The position numbers were made by a program, and so were the translations under genes. A model generated the notes under the pieces. That model was not told the DNA's origin. It saw only the letters and a program-made list of their open reading frames with translations, and ran no database searches. Source: Rhizobium sp. BK376 (lineage in GTDB: Bacteria; Pseudomonadota; Alphaproteobacteria; Rhizobiales; Rhizobiaceae). Taken from it: 64,000 nt of DNA. Where the stretch lies: the NCBI RefSeq assembly GCF_004341625.1, contig NZ_SLZG01000016.1, positions 1 to 64,000 on the forward strand, in the 5' to 3' direction. Positions 52,707-63,526 of the stretch are shown here, piece after piece (position 1 is the first letter of the stretch; every line of letters begins with the position of its first letter).

Positions 52707-54305
52707 TCAATGAGCGCCGGCGCCTGCACCAGCTTTCGGCTTCTGGGCGAAGAGCACCGCGACCGCTGCGATCGCCAGAAGGATACCGATGACGGCGAAG
52801 GTATCGCTGAACCCCATGATAAGGGCTTGGCGCTTGACGACACTACCGATCGCGACGATCGCCTGCTGTTTGGCAATAGCGGCGTCGGAGATACCATGCG
52901 CCTCGAAATAGGCAGTCATCTGGGCGATGCGGTCGCGCACTTCTTCTCGCCCAACGGTCACTGACTGGCCGATGATATTCGAGTGGAACTGCTCGCGCTT
53001 GGTCAGGACGGTGGACAATGTCGCGGTACCGACGGCGCCGCCGAGGTTGCGCAGCATGTTCGTCAGGCCGGATGCGGCTGCCGCATCCTTCGGGGCAATC
53101 AGGCCGGTCGTAATTGCGGTAACAGGCGTAATGACCATGGCCTGACCGATGGCGCGGACGATGTTCGGCACCCAGAACTGGTCACCGGCATTGTCGAGCG
53201 ACAGCGTGATGTTCATGAAGCAGCTAATCGCGAAGATCGCAATGCCGAGGAAGGCGATGTAGCGTACATCGTAGCGCTTCATCAGCATTGGGATTGCGGG
53301 GATCAGGATCAGCTGCGGCAGGCCGGTCCAGGCAAGCACATTGCCGATCTGCTCCGCATTGTAGCGCTGCACCTGGCCGAGATATTGCGGCAGGATATAA
53401 ACCGAGCCGAAAAGCGCGAAACCGACCAGTACATTTGCCAGCACGCCGATGGAAAAGTTGCGCTGCTTGAAAAGGCTGAGCTTGACCAGCGGCTTCTCGA
53501 CCTTCAGCTCGATCCAGATGAAGGCGGTTAGGAAGACCGCGGCGATGATGGCGAGGCGAAGAATGAACGGCGAGGCGAACCAGTCGTCCTTGTTGCCTTC
53601 TTCCAGCACTGTTTGGAAGGCGGAGAGCCCGATCGCCATGGTGATGATGCCGGCCCAGTCGCCTTCCTTCAGCAGATGCAACTGCATCGGCTGCTTTTCC
53701 AGCGTCGCAGCCAGCGCGACAACCATGATGGCACTCGGCACCGCATTGATGAAGAAGATCGTCTGCCAACCGTAGTTTTCCGTCAGATAGCCACCGATCG
53801 TCGGGCCGATGGCCGGGGCGAAGGTCACGGAGAGCGCGAAGATCGCAAGCCCGGTCGGCTGCTGCGGCTTGGGCAGCTTCGTCAGCACCATGGTGAAGGC
53901 CATCGGGATCAGGATGCCACCTGCAAAACCCTGGAGGCCGCGCATCACGATCATCGAGCCGAGATCATGCGTGAAGGCGCAGGCAATCGAGAAGATCGGG
54001 AACAGGATCGCGTTGGCGAGCATGTAACGCCGGAACGAGAAGACCTGGCTGAAATAGGCCGTCAGCGGAATGACCACGATCTCGCCAATCAGGTAGGAGG
54101 TCGAGATCCAGGCGCCGTTGTCGACGCCTGTTCCGATGCCGCCTTCGATATCGAGCAGCGAAGCATTGGTGATCTGGATATTGAGGATCGCCATGAAAGC
54201 GCCGATCATGCCGGCGAGGACGGCAATCCAATCACGGGTACTGGCGCGCTGGAAAGATGCGGGGGCCGGAGCGGCTAGCGATGCATTTGCAGTAAGAGTG
54301 GACAT
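52707..54305 (-). CDS. emrB: EmrB-type MFS multidrug exporter (DHA2)
   Basis: 532 residues with 14 membrane helices. The helix 1 signature is FMAILNIQITNASLLDIEGGIG, as in EmrB. Motif C-like FAPAIGPTIGGYLTENYGWQ lies in helix 5. Pairs with the HlyD-type protein just upstream to span the envelope. ATG 54305 has AGGAGGACC upstream. The gap to emrA is 28 bases, so one operon. Confidence 0.9.
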   Translation of the reverse strand: MSTLTANASLAAPAPASFQRASTRDWIAVLAGMIGAFMAILNIQITNASLLDIEGGIGTGVDNGAWISTSYLIGEIVVIPLTAYFSQVFSFRRYMLANAILFPIFSIACAFTHDLGSMIVMRGLQGFAGGILIPMAFTMVLTKLPKPQQPTGLAIFALSVTFAPAIGPTIGGYLTENYGWQTIFFINAVPSAIMVVALAATLEKQPMQLHLLKEGDWAGIITMAIGLSAFQTVLEEGNKDDWFASPFILRLAIIAAVFLTAFIWIELKVEKPLVKLSLFKQRNFSIGVLANVLVGFALFGSVYILPQYLGQVQRYNAEQIGNVLAWTGLPQLILIPAIPMLMKRYDVRYIAFLGIAIFAISCFMNITLSLDNAGDQFWVPNIVRAIGQAMVITPVTAITTGLIAPKDAAAASGLTNMLRNLGGAVGTATLSTVLTKREQFHSNIIGQSVTVGREEVRDRIAQMTAYFEAHGISDAAIAKQQAIVAIGSVVKRQALIMGFSDTFAVIGILLAIAAVAVLFAQKPKAGAGAGAH

Positions 54306-54333
54306 GACATGGTCCTCCTGGACCTCGGCTCAA

Positions 54334-55554
54334 TCAAGCGCCATTGCCCTTGCCTGTTGCGGCAATCTTGGTGTCGATGCTCGGCTGCACGGACATGCCC
54401 GGGCGCAGATCGCCTGAGGCGGCGCTGTCCGCATCGATGGTGATCTTTACGGGAATGCGCTGAACAACCTTGGTAAAGTTGCCCGTCGCGTTATCCGGCG
54501 GCAGCAGAGCGAATTCCTGGCCGCTGGCGGGCGCCAGACTATCGACGTGACCGTGGTAGACCTTGCCCGGGAACATATCGACTTCCACATCGACAGGTTG
54601 GCCGGCATGAACGTCCGTCAGCTGCGTTTCCTTGTAGTTGGCGATCACGTAGACGGCCGAGGTCGGTACAACGGTCATCAGCTGCGTGCCCGCCTGGACA
54701 TATTGGCCTACGCGTAGCGTGCGGTTGCCGACGACGCCATCGACAGGGGCGACGATGGATGCGTAGGACAGATTGAGTTCAGCCTGGTTCTGGACCGCCT
54801 GATCATGAGCAAGCGTCGCCTGTGCCTGCGCAACCTGCGCCTTCAGAATATCTATCTGCTTCTGGGCGGCCGTCAGTGAGGCACTGTCGCGTGCGATGGT
54901 GGCTCGGGCAGCGATGATCTGCGCAGCAGCTTGTTGCGCAATCTGAACGCCGGCAGCGCCGTTCGTCGCAAGGTTGGCATAGCGCTTGTCGTTTTCTTCA
55001 GCAAAGGTCTCGTTGGCACGGTCGACATCGACGGTTGCGCTGGCTGCAGCGATCAGTGACCGCTGCGTATCAAGCGATGCCTGCTTGGCGGCTACATCGG
55101 CGCGCGCTGCATCGACATCCGCCTTCGCCTGGTCCAATGCGGTGGCATAGTCACGGTCATCGATGCGCGCCAATATGTCGCCGGCCTTGACGGACTGGTT
55201 GTCGGCAACCAGCACGTCCTTGATATAACCGGATATCTTCGGGGCAATCGAGCTGTTGTCAGCCTGGACATAGGCGTCGTCGGTCGAAATCTCGAAACGG
55301 CCGGTCGTCCAGTATTGGTTGCCTTCGTAGGCGGCGCCGGCAATGACGACGAGTGCCGTGGCACCCATCAGAATCCTCTTTGTCCAACCCTTTTTGGCTG
55401 ATGTCTCGGCGACAGCGGCGGCAGGAGCGGCCACGTCCTTGGCAACCACTGGCGTGCTGGCTTCCATGACGGGCACGACTGGCGCAGGGGCTTCCGCTTT
55501 CACATCGACCGCTTCGGCACTGTTGTTGTTCAATGCATGCAGTTTCGGGACCAT
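54334..55554 (-). CDS. emrA: EmrA/HlyD-type membrane fusion protein
   Basis: 406 residues. A cytoplasmic N-terminus of about 60 residues precedes one helix (ILMGATALVVIAGAAYE). Then come the biotin-lipoyl-like half (DDAYVQADNSSIAPKISGYI), a long coiled coil (about 130-255, AxxA-rich) and the second half (YASIVAPVDGVVGNRTLRVGQYV). It links the exporter to the outer membrane. ATG 55554 has AGGAGAGAG upstream. The divergent tetR gene and its operator lie just upstream. Confidence 0.9.
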   Translation of the reverse strand: MVPKLHALNNNSAEAVDVKAEAPAPVVPVMEASTPVVAKDVAAPAAAVAETSAKKGWTKRILMGATALVVIAGAAYEGNQYWTTGRFEISTDDAYVQADNSSIAPKISGYIKDVLVADNQSVKAGDILARIDDRDYATALDQAKADVDAARADVAAKQASLDTQRSLIAAASATVDVDRANETFAEENDKRYANLATNGAAGVQIAQQAAAQIIAARATIARDSASLTAAQKQIDILKAQVAQAQATLAHDQAVQNQAELNLSYASIVAPVDGVVGNRTLRVGQYVQAGTQLMTVVPTSAVYVIANYKETQLTDVHAGQPVDVEVDMFPGKVYHGHVDSLAPASGQEFALLPPDNATGNFTKVVQRIPVKITIDADSAASGDLRPGMSVQPSIDTKIAATGKGNGA

Positions 55555-55611
55555 TGTCTCTCTCCTGAACCGGCCGGTCGCGGGATGCGGTGGCGGCTCG
55601 GAATTATTCGG

Positions 55612-55684
55612 TTTCCATATTTGGAAACTTGATGTTTTCCAAAATAAGCGCTATAAAATGGATGTCAACAGGAATTTGGAAAAT
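55612..55684. promoter_or_regulatory. TetR operator region of the emrAB promoter
   Basis: A perfect dyad TTTCCATATTTGGAAA is at 55612-55627. TTTTCCAAAAT (55635-55645) and ATTTGGAAAAT (55674-55684) form a further inverted pair of the same half-site TTTCCAAA. All lie between emrA (55554) and the tetR start (55689), so the regulator probably represses both genes. Confidence 0.65.
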
Positions 55685-55688
55685 CATC

Positions 55689-56336
55689 ATGGTCGAAATT
55701 CAAATAATTGAGAAACGCTCCCGAGGCCGCCCGCAATTGCGCTGCGACGACGACACAAGGGCTGTCATTCTTGAAGCCGCCAAGGCGCAGTTTCTGGAGA
55801 ATGGCTATGCGGCCGCGAATATCAGCGCCATCGCCCAGGCCGCCGGCGTGTCCACCAAGACGCTCTACCGTCTGTTCCCTGCAAAGACCGATCTGTTTTC
55901 AAGCATCATTTCGAGCAAGATCGGCGAGTTTCTCCTCTGTCTCGACGACAGCGTCCTGGCGGCAATGGAACTGGAGGAAGGATTGAGGCGTATCCTGACG
56001 AGCTACGGTGTACTGACCTTGTCGCAGGAGACGATCGGCATAACCAGGCTGGTGCTTGGCGAGTCCGATCGCTTTCAGGAAATCGCCAACACATTCTACG
56101 AGACGGCAATCGTCGGCACCAATGCCATCATGGAGAAATGGCTGATGGCCCAGTGCGACAAGGGATTGATCAAGCTCGAGGATCCGCGCACCGCGACGGG
56201 CATGTTGCGCGGGATGATGATCATGGAGCCGCAGCGCGCCACGATGCTTGGTCAGCAGGAATCACCGACCCGGGACGAGATCCGCGCGCGCGCAAAAATC
56301 TGCGCCCGTCTGTTCCTCGGCGGCTGCAGAGCGTAG
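55689..56336 (+). CDS. TetR-family repressor of the emrAB operon
   Basis: 215 residues. The helix-turn-helix is DDTRAVILEAAKAQFLENGYAAANISAIAQAAGVSTKTLYRLFPAKTDLF, with the leading RGRPQLRCDDD. The C-terminal ligand domain is all-helical. ATG 55689 (MVEIQIIEKRSRGRP) starts inside the operator region; an ORF to 55590 is open but non-family. Divergent from emrAB with TTTCC...GGAAA palindromes between, so autorepression is likely. Confidence 0.88.
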   Translation: MVEIQIIEKRSRGRPQLRCDDDTRAVILEAAKAQFLENGYAAANISAIAQAAGVSTKTLYRLFPAKTDLFSSIISSKIGEFLLCLDDSVLAAMELEEGLRRILTSYGVLTLSQETIGITRLVLGESDRFQEIANTFYETAIVGTNAIMEKWLMAQCDKGLIKLEDPRTATGMLRGMMIMEPQRATMLGQQESPTRDEIRARAKICARLFLGGCRA

Positions 56337-56350
56337 TCGCCGCCTCGGCC

Positions 56351-57865
56351 TCAGGCCGTCAGTTCGCCGACCTTTCGCTTGAGATCGTCGATATAGGCCG
56401 TGGCCGAAAGATCGGAGCCGGTTGCCGCGATGAGGATTTCGCTCGGGCTTTTCGACCGGCCATGTTGGTGAACATGCTCGTTCAACCAGGATTTCAGCGG
56501 CGCGTATTCGCCAGCATCAAGCCCCTTCTCCACCGCCGTTTCCTTTCGGGCGGCCGCAAAGAACTGAGAGGACATGATGTTGCCGATCGTGTAGGTGGGG
56601 AAGGATCCGACCATCCCCGATGACCAGTGTACGTCCTGCAGAACGCCCTGCGTGTCGGTCGAGACATCCAGCCCAAGATAGGCCTTGATCTTTTCGCGCC
56701 AGATATCAGGCAGATCGGCCACCCGGATGTCACCAGCCATCAAGCCGGCCTCGATCTCGGAGCGCAGCATGATGTGGAAGTCATAGGTCAGTTCATCGGC
56801 CTCCACGCGGATCAGGCTTGGACGTGCTGCATTAACCGCCTGCCAGAACTCGCCGACGGAGACATCGGAGAGTTGATCGGGGAACGCTGCCTTGAGATCG
56901 CCGAAGTGCAATTCCCAGAAGCGCCGCGAGCGGCCCACCCGGTTTTCCCAGAGCCGTGACTGCGATTCATGCGTGCCGAAGCTCGTGCCACCCACGGCAT
57001 ACAGATTGACGAAATCCGTGGTGAAGACCGAACGGCTGAACTGCTCGGCAATTCCCTGTTCGTAAATGCCGTGGCCCGCCTCGTGCCAGACGGCAAAGAG
57101 ACCGCCCGGCAGCCAGGTTTCGCGAAAGCGGCCGGTGATGCGCACGTCGGAGCGGGTAAAAGATATCTCGAATGGGTGGACGGTGTCGTCGAGGCGGCCA
57201 CGACCGAAATCATAGCCAAAACGGGTCGCCATCGCGCTTGAAAAGGCGCGCTGCTGTTCGACCGGATAGGCACGGTCGAGGATCTCGTTGCGGACCTTCG
57301 CCTGCCTTGCCTCGTTGAGCAAAGGGATCAGCGCCCGCTGCAATTCGGCATATAGCTCCCTCAAACGAGACCAGTTCATTCCGGGCTCGTAGGTCGCGAC
57401 CAGCGCATCATAGGGATGTTCGGCATATCCGATTGCGCCGGCAATCTCGCGCTGCATCTCCATCGTTCGCTCAAGAAAAAGCGCAAAGCTCTGGAAGTCG
57501 TTCGCGGCGCGCGCCTTGGCCCAGGCAGACTGGGCAACGGTCTTCAATTCTGCCGCAGCTGCAACGAGAGATGCCGGGATACGCGACAGCGTTCCGATCG
57601 CATCGGCAGCCTGCTCCACAGCAACGATCCGGATGTCCGCGGCCGGCACACCTTTCAGCTCGCCCCGAGCGCCCTCGATCGCGCGCTGCATCGTGTCGCC
57701 GGTCGCCAGATCGCGTGCCAGTCCGGCAAGGGTGGCAATCTGCTTCCCGCGCGCCTCAACACCGCCCGCGGGCATCATGGTCCGGGAATCCCAGGTCAGG
57801 AGGTTTACCGCGCAGAGAATATCGTTGACCTTTGCGATTTCGGTTTCGAAGGCGGCGAAGCTCAT
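56351..57865 (-). CDS. Carboxypeptidase Taq, M32 family
   Basis: 504 residues, Zn-dependent metallocarboxypeptidase that removes C-terminal residues from peptides. The metal motif HEAGH (H261, E262, H265, in VWHEAGHGIYEQG) is present, and the family segments TWDSRTMMPAGG near 24-35 and ESQSRLWENRVGRSRRFW. The gene follows the DppF-type ATPase by 17 bases on the same strand, so it may be co-expressed with the peptide importer and use its cargo. Confidence 0.9.
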   Translation of the reverse strand: MSFAAFETEIAKVNDILCAVNLLTWDSRTMMPAGGVEARGKQIATLAGLARDLATGDTMQRAIEGARGELKGVPAADIRIVAVEQAADAIGTLSRIPASLVAAAAELKTVAQSAWAKARAANDFQSFALFLERTMEMQREIAGAIGYAEHPYDALVATYEPGMNWSRLRELYAELQRALIPLLNEARQAKVRNEILDRAYPVEQQRAFSSAMATRFGYDFGRGRLDDTVHPFEISFTRSDVRITGRFRETWLPGGLFAVWHEAGHGIYEQGIAEQFSRSVFTTDFVNLYAVGGTSFGTHESQSRLWENRVGRSRRFWELHFGDLKAAFPDQLSDVSVGEFWQAVNAARPSLIRVEADELTYDFHIMLRSEIEAGLMAGDIRVADLPDIWREKIKAYLGLDVSTDTQGVLQDVHWSSGMVGSFPTYTIGNIMSSQFFAAARKETAVEKGLDAGEYAPLKSWLNEHVHQHGRSKSPSEILIAATGSDLSATAYIDDLKRKVGELTA

Positions 57866-57882
57866 GAAAATATCCTCTGAAA

Positions 57883-58889
57883 TTAAATCGAAGCGTCGAC
57901 CGCGCCGAAATCCGTCAGGTGGCAGGCGGCGCGATGCTCAGGCCCGCGCGACGTCAGCATTGGCCGCTCGACACGGCACCGGTCGAAGGTATGAGGGCAG
58001 CGACCGGCAAAGGGACAGCCGGGCGGCAGGTTTAGCGGGCTGGGCAGTTCGCCCCGCGTTGCGGCCGTACGGCTGCGATGGGCAGGATCGAGCTCCGGGG
58101 CAGCATCCAGAAGCGCCTTGGAATAGGGATGGCGCGGTGAGGTGAACAACGCCTCTGACGTGCTGATCTCCATCACCTGCCCGAGATACATGACGGCGAC
58201 GCGATGCGATATATGCCGGACAAGACGCAGGTCATGGGCAACGAAGATGACGGTCAGATGCAGCTGTTCCTGCAGCTGCAGCAGGAGATTGACGACCTGC
58301 GCCTGCACGGAGACATCGAGCGCCGACACAAGCTCATCCGCAACGATGACATCGGGCTCGACGGCAAGCGCTCGTGCAATGCCGATACGCTGGCGTTGAC
58401 CGCCGGAGAATTCGTGGGGGTAGCGCCCCGCCGCATCCTGCGGCAGACGCACGAGCTCCAGCAGTTCCGCTATCCGGTGCGGGATTTCGCCCTTCGGCCG
58501 CATCTTGTGAACGAACAGGGCCTCGCCGAGAATCTGGCTGACCGTCATTCGCGGATTGAGCGAGCTATACGGATCCTGGAAGATCATCTGGACCCGACGG
58601 TTGAACAGGCGGCGTTCCGACGGCTTCAGATGGGAAATGTCCTTCCCCTCGAAGCGGATGACACCGCCATCCGGATCAAGCAGGCGAACAAGGCAACGCG
58701 CCAGCGTGGACTTGCCGCAGCCGGACTCGCCGACGATCCCCAGCGTCTCGCCGCGGTAAACATCAAGGCTGACTTCGTTCAGGGCATGCACCGCCAAGGG
58801 CGGTTTGCCGGAAAGCCTGCGCATAAGCGAATCCGGGCCAGCAAAGCGCTTGGTGACGCCGTCGACGGAAATGATCGGGGTCGCGACGT

Positions 58890-58893
<4 letters not shown>
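57883..58893 (-). CDS. dppF: Peptide ABC transporter ATPase, DppF/OppF type
   Basis: 336 residues. Walker A GESGCGKST, signature SGGQRQRIGIARAL, and Walker B IVADELVSALD (Glu-Leu-Val in place of the usual Glu-Pro-Thr) are present. The oligopeptide C-terminal domain with CPFAGRCPHTFDRC, a four-Cys pattern seen in the OppF group, follows. ATG 58893 overlaps the DppD-type stop at ATGA. The longer frame to 58989 is overlap only. Confidence 0.9.
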
Positions 58894-59890
<997 letters not shown>

Positions 59891-59894
<4 letters not shown>

Positions 59895-60748
59895 CGACGC
59901 ACCCTCAACAATTCAGCAATGCCGTCCCCTGCTAAGCTGAAACCAAGGCCGGTCAGGACGATGGCCACGCCGGGGAAGACGGAAATCCACCACGCGGTAT
60001 TCATGTAGTTCTTGCCATCGGCGATCTGGACACCCCATTCCGCAGCCGGCGGCTGCGCGCCGAGGCCGAGATAGCCAAGGCTGGAGCCCAGAAGGATCGC
60101 AAGCGCCATATCGGTCATCCAGTAGACGATGGCGGGCGTGATCGCGTTCGGCAACAGGTGGCGGAAGACGATCCGCGCCGGTGTGTAACCCATGACGCGA
60201 CCGGCATCGGCATAATCAAGCCGTTTCTGGACCTTGACCTCTGCCGCCACCAGCCGGGCATAGAACACCCAGCCGACGACACCCACGGCGATATACATGT
60301 TTCCAAGCCCGGGACCGAGCACCGACACAACCGCGATCACAAGCACGAGGAAGGGAAAGGTCAGGACCGCATCCACAATGCGGCCGAAGATGGCTTCGAC
60401 GACCCCGCCGACATAGCCGACGAAGGCACCGACGAGCGTCCCGAAAATGAACGGGCCAAGGGTGGCAAAGATCGCAATCTGCATATCGATCGTATAGGCG
60501 TGGATCACACGGGACAGGACATCGCGTCCGAAACTGTCCGTGCCGAAAGGATGAGCCCAACTCGGTCCCTTCAGAAGCGCATTATAGTCGAATGCCACGG
60601 GATCATAGGGCGCAAAGAACGATGGGAAGAAGGCAAGCATCAGGCTGAGAAAGAGAATGATGCCGCCCGATATCAGCGTTCTCGGCATTCCCTTCAGGAT
60701 GAACCGCCTCTTCTTGGTGGCTGCTTTTTCAACGACTGCAATGCTCAT
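59891..60748 (-). CDS. dppC: Peptide ABC transporter permease, DppC type
   Basis: 285 residues. N-terminal helix (GGIILFLSLMLAFFPSFF), the periplasmic stretch with HPFGTDSFGRDVLSRVIH (a hallmark of the DppC family), and an EAA loop YADAGRVMGYTPARIVFRHLLPNAITP. ATGA overlap with dppB. Confidence 0.9.
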
Positions 60749-61683
60749 CGCGAAATCCTCGGGTCCAGCCAGGCCTGAACGATGTCTGTCACCAGGAAGG
60801 TCAGTGACACGAGAACGGCGAGTGCAATGGTCAGCCCCTGCAGGACCGGATAGTCGCGACCGTAGATGCTGTCGATCATCAGGCGCCCGGCGCCTGGGAC
60901 GGCAAACACCGTTTCGGTGATCACGCCGCCGCCGAGCAGCGAACCGATCTGCAGGCCGAACAGCGTGATCGTCGAAATGAGTGCATTGCGCAGCACATGC
61001 CGAAACAGAATGATGCGCGTCCGCAGGCCCTTCGCCCGGGCAAAGTCAACATATTCGGCGTTGATCACTCCGATGATGGCTGCGCGCAAGTTGCGCATGA
61101 GGATCGCCGCGAGACTGACGGCAAGCGTCAAGGCGGGAAGAAAGAGGTGATAGAGCCTTGCACCAAAGGTGTCGCCATAGCCGCCGACGGGAAACCATTT
61201 CAGATTGGCGGCAAACAGCGTCAACAGCAGGATGCCGATATAAAAGACCGGCATGGAGAGGCCCACCTGAAAGACACCCCGGATCGCGGCATCCGGCGCC
61301 TGTTCGCGCTTCAGCGCTGCGATGAAGGCAAGCGGCACTGACAAAACCAGCGCAATCAGTGCCGCCAGCCCGATCAGCATCAGGGTTACGGGCAGCCGCT
61401 GCAGGATCAGGGTTGCGACAGGCACTTTCAGGCTGATGGAATCCCCAAGATCGCCGGTGAAGACACGACCGACGAAATAGAAGAATTGAATAATGATCGG
61501 CTTGTCGAGCCCGAGTTGCGCATTGATGCGAGCAACGTCGGCGTCACGCGCGCGGTCGCCAAGCATGGCGCTGGCGGGGTCGCCCGGCAACAATCGGATC
61601 AGAACGAAGGTGACGATCAATATGAAAATGATCGTCGGTATCATCTGCAGGATACGACGGATTACATAACTGAAAAGTGGCAA
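60745..61683 (-). CDS. dppB: Peptide ABC transporter permease, DppB type
   Basis: 312 residues. Starts LPLFSYVIRRILQMIPTIIF with the first helix at the N-terminus. The EAA loop is YVDFARAKGLRTRIILFRHVLRNALIS. I chose the TTG at 61683 because GGGAG lies about 8 bases upstream and the family begins there; GTG 61701 has no Shine-Dalgarno. A 76-base spacer with a strong hairpin separates it from the binding-protein gene. Confidence 0.88.
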   Translation of the reverse strand: MPLFSYVIRRILQMIPTIIFILIVTFVLIRLLPGDPASAMLGDRARDADVARINAQLGLDKPIIIQFFYFVGRVFTGDLGDSISLKVPVATLILQRLPVTLMLIGLAALIALVLSVPLAFIAALKREQAPDAAIRGVFQVGLSMPVFYIGILLLTLFAANLKWFPVGGYGDTFGARLYHLFLPALTLAVSLAAILMRNLRAAIIGVINAEYVDFARAKGLRTRIILFRHVLRNALISTITLFGLQIGSLLGGGVITETVFAVPGAGRLMIDSIYGRDYPVLQGLTIALAVLVSLTFLVTDIVQAWLDPRISR

Positions 61684-61714
61684 ATCGCCGCTCCCGAACA
61701 CACTGTGACGTCAA

Positions 61715-61754
61715 ACTTCGGCGCGAGCGGGTTGAACCCGCCCGCGCCTGAAGT
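61715..61754. other. Long intercistronic hairpin after the peptide-binding-protein gene
   Basis: Nested arms ACTTC/GAAGT, GGCGCG/CGCGCC and CGGGTT/AACCCG fold into a stem of about 17 bp with small interruptions. It lies between the binding-protein and dppB genes, as in the two other transporter operons of the window. Confidence 0.6.
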
Positions 61755-61759
61755 CGAAA

Positions 61760-63337
61760 TCACTTCTCGATCCAAGTCTTGGTGAAGATGTTGTTGCCGA
61801 GCGGGATCTGCAGGAACCCGTGGACCTTTTTGCTCAGCGCGACCGGATAAGGGGTCTCATAGAGCGGCAGGAACGGGCCGTCGGCATTGTAGATCTCCTG
61901 GATGCGAGCATATTGATCGGCACGCTTCTTGGCATCGATCTCCTTCTGCGAAGCCTCGAAGAGCTTGTCGGCTTCCTCGCTCTTCCAGCCGCTGTGCAGG
62001 GCCTGGATGTTCGGAGAATAGACGAAGTAGGAGGCGATCTCGTTCGGGTCGGCGATGTCGTCGGTCCATGCCGATTCACGCATCGTGAACGTACCATCGC
62101 GATATTGCTGGGTGCGGCTCGGATTGTCGACCTGCTGCAGGTCGAGCTTGATGCCGATCGCGCCCCACATCTGCTGCAGCGCAGTTGCGATGCCGATTTC
62201 GTCCTGGTTGCCGGCAAGGACGAGCAGGCTCGTAGAGAAGCCCTTCTCGAAGCCGGCTTCCTTCATCAAGCCCTTCGCCTTGTCGAGATCATAGGGGAAG
62301 AGCGGCTTGTCGCCGGAATGCAGCGGGGTTGCCGTCGACATGAAGGAGGTCATCGGCGTGCCGACACCATGGGTCACGATCTGGATGATCGCGTCCTTGT
62401 TGGTGGCATAGTTCATCGCCTGGCGAACCTTGGCGTTTGACAGCGGATTGTCCTTGCCACCAAGCTGCGGGCGAACGTTGAGCGTAATGCCCTGGACGCG
62501 GGTCGAGGGATAGAGCTCCATGTTCAGGTTGCCGGCCGACTTCAGCTCGTCGACGCGCGAATAGGGGATGAACTCGGCGCCATCGAGCTCGCCCGAATTC
62601 AGCTTCAGGATACGCGTCGCGTCATCCGGGATGACTTCGAAATTGATGCCGTCGAGATAGGGCAGCGGCTTGCCGTCCTCACCCTTGCCCCAATAATAGG
62701 GGTTGCGAACCAGCTTCATTTCCGAGCCGCGGTTCCACGACTGCAGCATGAACGGACCGGAGCCGATCGGATGCTCGGCGAATGCCTTCGCCTTGTCAGC
62801 TTCAGTTGCGCCAGCCGCCGCCTCGAATGCCTTCTGCGGCATGATGCCGGTGTTGAAGACGGTCAGCGCCGTCAGGATCGCGGGATCGGTATGCTTCAGC
62901 TTAATAACGACGGTCTTGTCGCCCTGCGTCGTCACATCGTCGATCGAGCTGACGAGGAAGGTCCATTCGCCGTTGTCGGGCTTCGAAGCGCGCTTCAGGG
63001 ACCAGGCCACGTCGGCCGGCGTGATCGGCGTGCCATCGGAGAACTTGATGCCGTCGCGCAGCGTCAGCGTGACGCTGAGGCCGTCGTCAGCGACTTTCCA
63101 ATCGGTTGCAAGGCCGGCCTGAACGCCCTTGCCGTCGTCTGTCGGCAGGAGTAGCGTATCGTAAAGGTTGGACAGGACCCAGATATCGACGTTGGCGTCG
63201 TTGAGCACCGGCTCAAGGAAAAGACTGTCGGCGTAGCGACCGTAGGTAAGCGTGCCACCGCGCTCGACGGCGAAAGCCGAAATGCTAGTGCTCAGCAAAA
63301 GAGCTGTCGCGAAAGCTGCTTTGGTAAACGTCCTCAT
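61760..63337 (-). CDS. dppA: Periplasmic peptide/solute-binding protein, SBP family 5
   Basis: 525 residues. The signal peptide is clear (RTFTKAAFATALLLSTSISA, then FAVERGG). Family-5 segments are LATDWKVADDGLSVTLTLRDGIKFSDGTPITPADV, IGSGPFMLQSWNRGSEMKLVRNPYYW and NAKVRQAMNYATNKDAI. First gene of the dpp-like operon, divergent from a GntR-type regulator. ATG 63337 has AAGGGGAA upstream; the longer frame to 63427 covers the operator. Peptides are likely, but sugars, opines or other solutes cannot be excluded. Confidence 0.88.
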   Translation of the reverse strand: MRTFTKAAFATALLLSTSISAFAVERGGTLTYGRYADSLFLEPVLNDANVDIWVLSNLYDTLLLPTDDGKGVQAGLATDWKVADDGLSVTLTLRDGIKFSDGTPITPADVAWSLKRASKPDNGEWTFLVSSIDDVTTQGDKTVVIKLKHTDPAILTALTVFNTGIMPQKAFEAAAGATEADKAKAFAEHPIGSGPFMLQSWNRGSEMKLVRNPYYWGKGEDGKPLPYLDGINFEVIPDDATRILKLNSGELDGAEFIPYSRVDELKSAGNLNMELYPSTRVQGITLNVRPQLGGKDNPLSNAKVRQAMNYATNKDAIIQIVTHGVGTPMTSFMSTATPLHSGDKPLFPYDLDKAKGLMKEAGFEKGFSTSLLVLAGNQDEIGIATALQQMWGAIGIKLDLQQVDNPSRTQQYRDGTFTMRESAWTDDIADPNEIASYFVYSPNIQALHSGWKSEEADKLFEASQKEIDAKKRADQYARIQEIYNADGPFLPLYETPYPVALSKKVHGFLQIPLGNNIFTKTWIEK

Positions 63338-63369
63338 TGCATTCCCCTTGTTCTTATGAACGCATAAAG

Positions 63370-63389
63370 TGTTATTGTTGACTATAACG
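63370..63389. promoter_or_regulatory. GntR-type operator before the peptide-binding-protein gene
   Basis: TGTTATTGTTGACTATAACG is an imperfect 20-bp dyad of the type TGTTATAGT-NN-ACTATAACA. It lies 33-52 bases upstream of the binding-protein start. A TTGACA is seen on the minus strand at 63410-63415. The same dyad recurs at the regulator's own promoter. Confidence 0.6.
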
Positions 63390-63486
63390 ATTTCATGTGA
63401 TTTTTTTACTGTCAACCGTTTTTTCATTAATTTCTGCGGGAGCAGATGGGCGGTTGACAGGCCGCTTTCTGCGCGGCACGATTAAT

Positions 63487-63506
63487 TGTCATAATCTACT
63501 ATAACA
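63487..63506. promoter_or_regulatory. GntR-type operator at the regulator's own promoter
   Basis: TGTCATAATCTACTATAACA shares ACTATAAC and the 20-bp dyad layout with the site at 63370-63389. It overlaps a plausible promoter TTGTCA (63486-63491), 17 bases, TAAAAT (63509-63514). This suggests autoregulation. Confidence 0.6.
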
Positions 63507-63526
63507 GCTAAAATCGAACGGGATTC

